From contig CAMNQO010000119.1 of assembly GCA_946549475.1 (NCBI GenBank), positions 1 through 5,305 of the forward strand: DNA of 5,305 nucleotides. Reading direction: 5' to 3'. Within the stretch, counting starts at the first letter, position 1. Every line of letters begins with the position of its first letter. The stretch is from an uncultured Bacteroidales bacterium. GTDB lineage: Bacteria > Bacteroidota > Bacteroidia > Bacteroidales > UBA932. The position numbers were made by a program, and so were the translations under genes. The notes under the pieces were generated by a model that was not told where the DNA came from, did no database searches, and was given only the letters and a program-made list of their open reading frames with translations. Below are positions 1 to 5,305 of this stretch, in pieces.

Positions 1-510
1 CAGTTTCATCTTCCAGAAATCCACGTGCAGGTGGGCCATGAAGGGGACTTCGATGTTGTTGATGACCGCCTCGCACTCCTTGGTCTTGAGGTCCAGCACC
101 ACCGTGCTGCCCGTCGTGGTCTGCTGCAGCCGGTAGGCATCCTGCGTATAGAATACGCCGAGTTGCCAGCCGAAATACGGCATATAGTTGAACATTTTGC
201 CGTAACCGGTGAGCAGGATACCGAAATTCAGGGGCAGGAAGCGGCTGTCCTGCTTCTTTTCCGGATTCCAGGAGACGGCGCACATCGAATAGCCGTATTG
301 CGCCCCGATCATCAGGTAATCGTTGATGGGCCGGGGCTTGCGGATGACGACGGTGTCCAGATACACATCGCTGTACGGCTCCTGCACAGGGGCAAGAACC
401 GTGCTGTCCTGCGGGGCAGGCCCGGCGGCAGCGGGCTTCGGCTCAGCGGCCGGCAGCCGTGCTGTCAGCAGCAGTGACAGGAGCACCAGCGACAGTGTCT
501 TTCTGTTCAT
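1..510 (-). CDS. Exported protein, probable outer-membrane beta-barrel (3' end outside window)
   Basis: An open frame runs from an ATG at 510 to the window edge without a stop, giving 170 N-terminal residues. It starts with a clear signal peptide: MNRK, a Leu-rich core, then a likely cleavage site near LPAA at residues 19-22. A Pro/Ala-rich linker (about 23-45) follows. From about residue 60 the chain alternates aromatic and hydrophobic residues with Gly and Tyr (DYLMIGAQYGYS, NFGILLTGYGKMF, PYFGWQLGVFY, HLHVDFWKMKL), as in transmembrane strands of small outer-membrane barrels of the PorT / OMP_b-brl_2 type. There is no Cys at the cleavage site, so it is not a lipoprotein. The start is chosen for its signal peptide and the AAAAAAAGG just upstream; an in-frame ATG at 540 would add ten residues. 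It overlaps the preceding lipoprotein gene by 68 bases in a different frame and is probably co-transcribed. Export is well supported; the barrel fold is inferred and the function unknown. Confidence 0.85.
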   Translation of the reverse strand, partial: MNRKTLSLVLLSLLLTARLPAAEPKPAAAGPAPQDSTVLAPVQEPYSDVYLDTVVIRKPRPINDYLMIGAQYGYSMCAVSWNPEKKQDSRFLPLNFGILLTGYGKMFNYMPYFGWQLGVFYTQDAYRLQQTTTGSTVVLDLKTKECEAVINNIEVPFMAHLHVDFWKMKL

Positions 511-2323
511 ATACCTTTTTTTGTTCACCAAACATCTCATTCAAATCGATATCCTGTTCGATATCCGTCCTTTCATCCACTTTAATCAGGGAATTTCCAT
601 CCCGGAGTTTATACAGACGCACCTTTTCCGGCTGCCTCCGTTCCAGCAGGCAGCCTGTATCGATCAACCCGTTCCCGTTGGCATCTTCCGTGATGCGGAT
701 AGCATAATTGCCCGCTTTCAGATAGGGGAAAAGCAAGTTGGCATCTTTGCGGATGGTATAACTGCGCTGAATCTTGGCGATCTTTTCGTCCATCAGGTCC
801 ACGATATAGGTCTTTCCGGCCACGCCGCTTACCCGGAGGGTGAGGCTGCTGGCCTTCTCGTCTTTGGGCAGGGACACCTTCACATCGAGGCTGTCGTTGT
901 AGAAGCCGTTGATGTCCCGGAATTTCCGATGGGGGATTTTGAGCGTGTATTCGTACCCTTCCTGCAACTTAGCACCGGGCCGGACGATGAAACGGCGCAG
1001 ATTGAGCGAATCTTTCTCAAGCCGGAATTTCATCGGACTCTTCTGCTGCTTGGGATTCATGGCGATGAGCCGGAGCGAATCCCAGCCGTCCTCGATCAGC
1101 GGGTATTTGAATTCGAGCACGAAACCGTTCTGCTCGATAAATTCCGGCTTGGCGTCCGGCGTGATGACGCAAGTCGTATCTTCTTTCTTGATATCTTTCT
1201 TGCTCTTTCTGGCAGCGGCCTTGCCCTTCGGCCTGACGAGTCTGACCGTCTCCAGAGTCTTGGCCAGGTTGCCGATGGTGTCGGTTTTCCAATAGTCCAC
1301 ATTGAGGAAGAGGGTATCGGCCTGGGGCTTGGGGTCGTTGATCCACAATTCCAGACTGTCTTTCGTGGCGTTGAACTGGCGGATGAGTTTTCTGGACGGT
1401 ATGCCTTTGAACCAGATGGAGTCAATGCGGGCGTCCGGCGCCATGAAGGTGATGTAGGCCGTGCGTTCTCCCACACGCTCCTTGTTGACGATCATTTGTT
1501 TGGAAGAGGTCTCCTTGAAAAGGAGCAACTCGTGTTCGGAAGGCCGGCTCAGGCAGGCCAGCGTGTCTTTCGCATCACATTTGCGGAGTTGGGGAAGGGA
1601 GTCGTTGACTTTGAATGCCGGACGGACCAGGCTGTCGATAAATGCGATTTTGTCCGCGTCAGGGTCATAGACATTGTTGCCGCCGGCGTCCAGGATGGCG
1701 TACATGCGGTAAACGGTGTCCTGGATGTTGCGCAGGCAGAAATAGCCCCAGGCGTCCGTCTTGCCGGCCGCATCCGGCCGTTTTTTGAAGACCGCGGAGT
1801 CCGAATGGTCCTTATAGAGCATCACGGTGGCACCTTCGACGGGGGCCAGCGTCTGGTTGTCACGGACCGTACCGCTGATGAGCATCGAGTCGATGCGCTC
1901 TCCGGTGGAAAAGACGAGGGTATAGCCGGGGAAGGGATTGCCTTCGTTGTTATCGACGATGGCGCCGGTCAGGTCCAGCACATAGGTCCGGGCCGAGTCC
2001 AGCATGCCTTCAAAGCTGACGACCAGGCTCTTCTCGCGGATTTTCGCGACGGGTTTCTTCTCAAGGGGCGGGGACAGGTAGATGTTCTTGTTTTCCTTGA
2101 TGACCACATACTCGTTGAATGTCAGTTTGAGCCGGGTTCCTTTTCGGGGGACTTGGGTCGCGCCGGAAAGCGGCTGCACCTTGACGACGAACGGGGGGAT
2201 GGTGTCTTTGGGACCGCCGCTCGGGGGTGTCGTCGTATTGGCGCAGGAGGGCGTGAACATCATCGCTCCCAGCGTCAGGGCCAGCACGAGGGCAAGGCAG
2301 ATTTTGTCCGGACGGGCTCTCAT
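443..2323 (-). CDS. Bacteroidetes Ig-like domain lipoprotein
   Basis: A 626-residue protein with a type II signal peptide: basic start (MRARPDK), hydrophobic core at about 8-23 and lipobox-like TPSC with Cys27 as the likely lipidated residue. After it comes a Pro/Thr-rich stretch and GGPKDTIPP, the hallmark opening of a Bacteroidetes Ig-like (SbsA/Big_5-type) lipoprotein family. Residues about 43-140 look like the Ig-like domain (QPLSGATQVPRKG, LKLTFNEYVV, LVFSTGE). Residues about 148-240 resemble a carboxypeptidase-regulatory-like beta sandwich (ISGTVRDNQTLAPVEGATV). A Lys/Ala-rich linker lies at about 365-383. A further beta-rich region ends with EDANGNGLIDTG (546-557), spaced like a calcium-binding loop (Asp547, Asn549, Asn551, Asp555). 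It starts within the ATGA shared with the rel stop and has no Shine-Dalgarno, so it is probably translationally coupled. No enzymatic motif is seen. A role in envelope structure or in assembling the neighbouring barrel protein is only a guess from context. The Ala/Thr-rich last 21 residues overlap the next gene. Confidence 0.9.
   Translation of the reverse strand: MRARPDKICLALVLALTLGAMMFTPSCANTTTPPSGGPKDTIPPFVVKVQPLSGATQVPRKGTRLKLTFNEYVVIKENKNIYLSPPLEKKPVAKIREKSLVVSFEGMLDSARTYVLDLTGAIVDNNEGNPFPGYTLVFSTGERIDSMLISGTVRDNQTLAPVEGATVMLYKDHSDSAVFKKRPDAAGKTDAWGYFCLRNIQDTVYRMYAILDAGGNNVYDPDADKIAFIDSLVRPAFKVNDSLPQLRKCDAKDTLACLSRPSEHELLLFKETSSKQMIVNKERVGERTAYITFMAPDARIDSIWFKGIPSRKLIRQFNATKDSLELWINDPKPQADTLFLNVDYWKTDTIGNLAKTLETVRLVRPKGKAAARKSKKDIKKEDTTCVITPDAKPEFIEQNGFVLEFKYPLIEDGWDSLRLIAMNPKQQKSPMKFRLEKDSLNLRRFIVRPGAKLQEGYEYTLKIPHRKFRDINGFYNDSLDVKVSLPKDEKASSLTLRVSGVAGKTYIVDLMDEKIAKIQRSYTIRKDANLLFPYLKAGNYAIRITEDANGNGLIDTGCLLERRQPEKVRLYKLRDGNSLIKVDERTDIEQDIDLNEMFGEQKKVYEQKDTVAGAPVTAADSTAAGR
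514..522 (-). promoter_or_regulatory. Weak ribosome binding site of the beta-barrel gene
   Basis: On the minus strand AAAAAAAGG lies three bases before the ATG at 510. The AAAGG part is a partial Shine-Dalgarno match with short spacing, and the A-rich run is typical of Bacteroidota start regions. It favours the ATG at 510 over the in-frame ATG at 540, which directly follows a TGA and has no such run. Confidence 0.4.
2320..2323 (-). promoter_or_regulatory. ATGA stop/start overlap coupling rel to the lipoprotein gene
   Basis: The rel stop TGA (2322-2320) shares bases with the lipoprotein start ATG (2323-2321). No Shine-Dalgarno-like run is seen just upstream (GACGAAATGAAATGA), so initiation by ribosomes finishing rel is the likeliest route. 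Confidence 0.7.
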
Positions 2324-3999
2324 TTCATTTCGTCTATGGTTACTTCTTCAACACCGGCTATGCGTTCCAGCGTTTTGACCCATTCTTCCACGGCTTTTCT
2401 GTCCTGCGCCCGGAAGGAGAGGGACAGACGCATCTTGCGGGCCTCCGGGGCCGGGGCGGAGGGGAGGACAGGGCGTTTGTCACTGGCCGTTTTCCTGCTT
2501 TTGAAGAAACTCTGGATATCGTCTTTGGCCCGTTTGGTCTTAACGAAAGACAGCCACTCCTTCTGCGGCCGGCCGTTTTCCGTGGTCAGGATTTCCACCT
2601 CGTCGCCGGAGCGGAGCACATGGTGCAGCGGGACCAGGCGCGTATTGACCTTGGCGGCAATGGCTTTGCGGCCGATTTCCGAATGGATGGAATAGGCGAA
2701 ATCCAGGGCCGTGGCACCCTTGAGGATGCTCTTCTGGTCTCCGTTGGGCGTAAATACATAAATCCGGGTGGTGAGCAGGTCTTCGTGTACGATATCCAGC
2801 AATTCCAGGGAATTGACATCGGGATCGCTGAGGATGTGCTGGATTTTTTCCAGCCAGCGGTCCATCTCGTTGTCCTCGCCCGAGACGAAGCCTTCTTTCT
2901 TGTAGGCCCAGTGGGCGGCGATGCCTTTTTCCGCGATTTCGTCCATGCGGCGGGAGCGGATCTGCACCTCGATCCAGTTGCCGTTGTCGTTGACCGTGCA
3001 GTGCAGGGCCTCGTACCCGTTGCTCTTGGGACTCTTGATCCAGTCCCGCGTGCGGTCGGGCTTATAGGGATACATGCTGGTGATGGTCGAGAAGATGCCA
3101 TAGCAACGCGAGCGTTCTTCGTCGATGGTCTCGCACTTGTCGTCAAAGATGATGCGGATGGCGTAGATGTCGTATATCTGATCGAAGGTCACGCCTTTGG
3201 TCTGCATCTTGTGCCAGCAGGAATAGGGGGTTTTGACCCTGCGCTTGATGATGAAATGCAGGCCGGCTTTCTCCAGCGCCGCCTGGATGGGAAGGACGAA
3301 ACGGTCGATTTCCTCTTTGGCCTTGGCCATTTTCGCCTCGACGCCTCGGGAAATCTCTTCGTAGGCTTGCGGCTCCTTGAAGCGCAGCCAGATATTCTCC
3401 ATCTCGGATTTGATTTCATACAGGCCGAGGCGGTGGGCGAGGGGAATGAACACGAACATCGTCTCCGACAGCACTTTCTCCCGTTTGTAGGCAGGCAGGG
3501 TGTCGAGCGTGCGGCAGTTGTCCAGCCGGTCGGCCAGTTTGATGAGTACGACCCGCACGTCATCGTTGAGCGTCAGGAGGATGCGTTTGAAATTCTCCGC
3601 TTCGAAATTTTGTTCTTTGGCCTTGTCTTCCTTGTCGAGGACGGTCTTGATCTTGCCCAGTCCCTCGACCAGCGAGGCGATTTTGTCCCCGAACTGGCTC
3701 CGGATGTCATCCAGCGTGTATTCGGTATCTTCCACAACATCGTGCAGCAGGGCGGCGCAGATGGATTTGTAGCCCAGGCTGATTTTTTCCACCACGATGC
3801 GGGCGACGGAGAGCAGATGGAGCAGATAGGGCTCCGAAGAGCGGCGCCGCATCCCGGGATAGGCGTTGTCGGCAAATTCAAAGGCTTTCCGGACCTGCGA
3901 GAGTTCCCACTCGTTGGCGCAGCGCTTGCCTGCGGCATCCATCAAGGCGTCGTATTCCTGCCGGATGTGTTCGAGTTCTTCCTGGGTAAATTCTGCCAT
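2320..3999 (-). CDS. rel: Short Rel/SpoT-family (p)ppGpp synthetase/hydrolase
   Basis: A 559-residue cytoplasmic enzyme of the RSH family, which makes (p)ppGpp from ATP plus GDP/GTP and hydrolyses it back. The HD hydrolase domain (about 45-200) keeps the metal-site residues His61, His86-Asp87 in LLHDVVEDT, and Asp157 with Asn161 in LADRLDN; Asp160 replaces the usual His. The synthetase domain (about 235-370) has the GTP-site motif RVKTPYS (254-260), Asp277 in YDIYAIR, Tyr329 and His333 in NGYEALH, and Glu344 in EVQIR. Its RTRD (316-319) is the basic form typical of bifunctional enzymes rather than the acidic form of RelA. A TGS domain spans about 411-473 (RIYVFTPNGD to VEILTT). The protein then ends after about 85 residues, where full-length Rel (~730-750) carries helical, zinc-finger and ACT domains. 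Residues 523-556 resemble only the second half of an ACT domain. It lies 5 bases after ligA and overlaps the lipoprotein start by 4 bases. Hydrolase and synthetase are both predicted active. Confidence 0.95.
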   Translation of the reverse strand: MAEFTQEELEHIRQEYDALMDAAGKRCANEWELSQVRKAFEFADNAYPGMRRRSSEPYLLHLLSVARIVVEKISLGYKSICAALLHDVVEDTEYTLDDIRSQFGDKIASLVEGLGKIKTVLDKEDKAKEQNFEAENFKRILLTLNDDVRVVLIKLADRLDNCRTLDTLPAYKREKVLSETMFVFIPLAHRLGLYEIKSEMENIWLRFKEPQAYEEISRGVEAKMAKAKEEIDRFVLPIQAALEKAGLHFIIKRRVKTPYSCWHKMQTKGVTFDQIYDIYAIRIIFDDKCETIDEERSRCYGIFSTITSMYPYKPDRTRDWIKSPKSNGYEALHCTVNDNGNWIEVQIRSRRMDEIAEKGIAAHWAYKKEGFVSGEDNEMDRWLEKIQHILSDPDVNSLELLDIVHEDLLTTRIYVFTPNGDQKSILKGATALDFAYSIHSEIGRKAIAAKVNTRLVPLHHVLRSGDEVEILTTENGRPQKEWLSFVKTKRAKDDIQSFFKSRKTASDKRPVLPSAPAPEARKMRLSLSFRAQDRKAVEEWVKTLERIAGVEEVTIDEMK

Positions 4000-4004
4000 A
4001 TCGA

Positions 4005-4157
4005 CTAAAACAGCGTAAGTTGTGTTCCTTCTTCCGACGGATTCTTGTCTGTCGCCATGCTTTCCTCCTCCGCCGGCTTGCCGTCGTCGCCGGTCCCGTT
4101 CTCCACCGCCTGCCCGTCATCGCCGGAGGCGGCCTGCCCGCCTTCTTGGAGCGCCGT
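4005..4157 (-). other. Acidic low-complexity C-terminal tail of LigA
   Basis: After the BRCT domain, LigA continues for about 50 residues rich in Gly, Glu, Asp, Ala, Gln and Ser, with the near-repeat GDDGQ / GDDGK and no aromatic residue until the last position. This composition predicts a disordered tether. Escherichia coli LigA ends soon after its BRCT domain, so the tail is an addition relative to that enzyme. The reading frame is uninterrupted up to the TAG stop. Confidence 0.75.
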
Positions 4158-5305
4158 TCCCTCCTGCAGCATCGCGCGCAACTGCGCTTCGGTGAGCAGG
4201 GGAATTCCCAGGCTCTCCGCTTTCCTGCGTTTCTCCGGGCCGGTCTTCTCTCCGGCGAGCAGCCAACTGGTCCTGGCGCTGACGGAAGACGAAATCTTGC
4301 CTCCATGCGCTTCTATGAGGGCCTTCATCTCTTCACGGGAGATGGAATAGGTCCCGCTGATGACGACGACTTTGCCCGCGAGGGCTTGGGAAGCCGCTCC
4401 GTCTTTCTGCTCGACGGCCAGATGCAGCCCCACTTTGCGCAGCCGTCCGATGATTTCGCGGTTGGAGGGATCGGCAAACCAGTGCAACAGGCTGTCCGCA
4501 ATCACTTCACCTACATCCTCCACCTCCAGCAACTGTTCGCGGGTCGCCTCCATCAGCGCATCGATGGATCCGAAATGCCGGGCAAGCGTTTTGGCGGTCT
4601 GTTCGCCTACAAATCGTATGCCGATGCCATAGAGGACGCGCTCGAAAGGCGTGGTCCTGACCGATTCCTGCAAACTCTCCAGAAAACGCTCCGCCATGCG
4701 GTGTTTCCAGCCTTCAAGATGCAGGAGTTTGTTTTCGTCCAAGTCGTAGAGGTCGGCGATATTGTGTACGAACCCCATGTTGTACAACTGCTCGATATTG
4801 GCCTCACCGGCAAACACATTCATCGCTTTGCGGCTGAGGAAATTGACGAGCGTGCCTTTGATCTGAGGCGGGCAGTGGTCCTTGTTGGGGCAGAAATACT
4901 TGGCCTGGCCTTCGTCTTTGACCAGGGGGGTCCCGCAGATGGGGCAGTTGAGCGGGAATGCGGGTCTCGTCGCGCCGGCCGGACGCCGGGAAGGCTCTAC
5001 CGCCACGATCTTGGGGATGATCTCGCCGCCCTTTTCGACATAGACCCAGTCGCCGACATGGAGGTCGAGCAGTTGCATCTGGTCGGGGTTGTGCAGGGTG
5101 GCCCGCTTGACGACGGTCCCGGACAACTGGACGGGTTCGAGGTTGGCCACGGGCGTGACGGCTCCCGTCCGACCCACCTGATAGTCGATGCTCAGCAGGG
5201 GAGTCAGGGCCTGTTCCGCCTTGAATTTGTAGGCGACGGCCCAGCGGGGTGACTTGGCCGTATAGCCCAGGCTGCGCTGCAAATCGAGTTGGTTGACCTT
5301 GATGA
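4005..5305 (-). CDS. ligA: NAD+-dependent DNA ligase, C-terminal part (5' end outside window)
   Basis: The frame enters at the right edge (IKVNQLDLQRSLG...) and ends at TAG 4007-4005, giving about 432 residues of a protein usually near 670. It seals nicks in duplex DNA using NAD+ in replication and repair. Visible parts, numbered from Leu at 5282 as residue 1: the end of the adenylation domain with motif PRWAVAYKF (12-20); the OB fold (about 25-95, with GRTGAVTPVANLEPV and KRATLHN); a Cys4 zinc finger (Cys113, Cys116, Cys131, Cys137) followed by CPPQIKG; the helix-hairpin-helix region (about 140-290, with GIGIRFVGEQTAK and VEDVGEVIADS); and a BRCT domain (about 300-374, with KVVVISGTYS, HGGKISSSVS and KTSW-like RTSWLLAGEKTGPEKRRKAESLGI). 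The KxDG lysine that receives AMP and the NAD-binding Ia domain lie outside. The protein ends in a 50-residue acidic tail with a terminal QLTLF. No true start codon lies in the window; the TTG at 5282 is internal. Confidence 0.97.
   Translation of the reverse strand, partial: IKVNQLDLQRSLGYTAKSPRWAVAYKFKAEQALTPLLSIDYQVGRTGAVTPVANLEPVQLSGTVVKRATLHNPDQMQLLDLHVGDWVYVEKGGEIIPKIVAVEPSRRPAGATRPAFPLNCPICGTPLVKDEGQAKYFCPNKDHCPPQIKGTLVNFLSRKAMNVFAGEANIEQLYNMGFVHNIADLYDLDENKLLHLEGWKHRMAERFLESLQESVRTTPFERVLYGIGIRFVGEQTAKTLARHFGSIDALMEATREQLLEVEDVGEVIADSLLHWFADPSNREIIGRLRKVGLHLAVEQKDGAASQALAGKVVVISGTYSISREEMKALIEAHGGKISSSVSARTSWLLAGEKTGPEKRRKAESLGIPLLTEAQLRAMLQEGTALQEGGQAASGDDGQAVENGTGDDGKPAEEESMATDKNPSEEGTQLTLF
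4008..4022 (-). other. Putative sliding-clamp (DnaN) binding motif QLTLF at LigA C-terminus
   Basis: The last five residues before the stop are Gln-Leu-Thr-Leu-Phe. This fits the bacterial beta-clamp binding consensus QL(S/D)LF, with Thr in place of Ser or Asp, and sits at the free end of a flexible tail, where such motifs commonly occur. The motif is seen directly; clamp binding is inferred. Confidence 0.55.

Noticed and set aside
511..540. Alternative start of the beta-barrel gene at the ATG at 540
   Set aside because: It is in frame but directly follows a TGA, has no Shine-Dalgarno-like run, and would add ten residues ahead of an already complete signal peptide.
2320..2580. Frameshift as the cause of the short Rel C-terminus
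   Set aside because: The frame is clean to its TGA, the last residues look like a natural ACT-type ending, and the sequence beyond is the lipoprotein's signal peptide. No leftover zinc-finger or ACT residues were seen in other frames.
323..2695. 790-codon open frame on the plus strand
   Set aside because: It lies antisense to the lipoprotein gene and the end of rel, both strongly supported. Its translation shows no recognisable domain, and its openness follows from the codon usage of the minus-strand genes.
4000..4004. Promoter or terminator between ligA and rel
   Set aside because: The gap is only five bases, too short for either, and no hairpin with a T-run is seen.
2620..4008. 462-codon open frame on the plus strand opposite rel
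   Set aside because: An antisense shadow of rel with a repetitive hydrophobic/acidic composition and no motif.
4020..5252. 410-codon open frame on the plus strand opposite ligA
   Set aside because: An antisense shadow of ligA, whose domains are unmistakable on the minus strand.
5280..5282. TTG at 5282 as the start of a 425-residue protein
   Set aside because: The frame continues upstream with IKVNQLD, the normal LigA sequence, to the window edge, so this is an internal Leu codon.

Overview
The window holds four protein-coding genes, all on the minus strand, packed end to end with no intergenic gap longer than 5 bases. Read in the direction of transcription (right to left) they are: the 3' part of ligA (NAD+-dependent DNA ligase, 5' end outside the window), a shortened Rel/SpoT-type (p)ppGpp synthetase/hydrolase, a large Ig-like lipoprotein of the Bacteroidetes envelope, and the 5' part of a gene for an exported, probably outer-membrane beta-barrel protein (3' end outside the window). 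No RNA gene, mobile element, CRISPR array, internal promoter or terminator could be supported. The plus strand carries only long antisense shadows of these genes.

The protein features point to a Bacteroidales-like member of Bacteroidota with a fairly GC-rich genome. The Rel protein has the RxRDWI...PKSNGYE form of the synthetase loop and LigA has CPPQIKG after its zinc finger, both forms I associate with this phylum. The lipoprotein begins with the CAN...GGPKDT pattern of a Bacteroidetes Ig-like lipoprotein family. Shine-Dalgarno signals are weak or absent, as is usual in this phylum. Genus cannot be fixed from the sequence alone.

Layout: 5305-4005 ligA; 5-base gap; 3999-2320 rel; 4-base ATGA overlap; 2323-443 Ig-like lipoprotein; 68-base out-of-frame overlap; 510-1 beta-barrel protein. 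This spacing implies one transcript with translational coupling. The ligase seals nicks in DNA replication and repair. Rel sets the alarmone level. The last two genes form an envelope pair: a lipoprotein followed by a likely barrel.

Points most worth a second look: (1) LigA ends in an acidic, probably disordered tail whose last five residues, QLTLF, look like a sliding-clamp (DnaN) binding motif. (2) Rel is about 559 residues rather than the usual ~730-750; it stops soon after the TGS domain and keeps only what looks like the second half of an ACT domain. (3) The signal peptide of the last gene is encoded inside the 3' end of the lipoprotein gene in another frame. (4) Two normally well-conserved core motifs are altered, one in the Rel hydrolase domain and one in the LigA helix-hairpin-helix domain.
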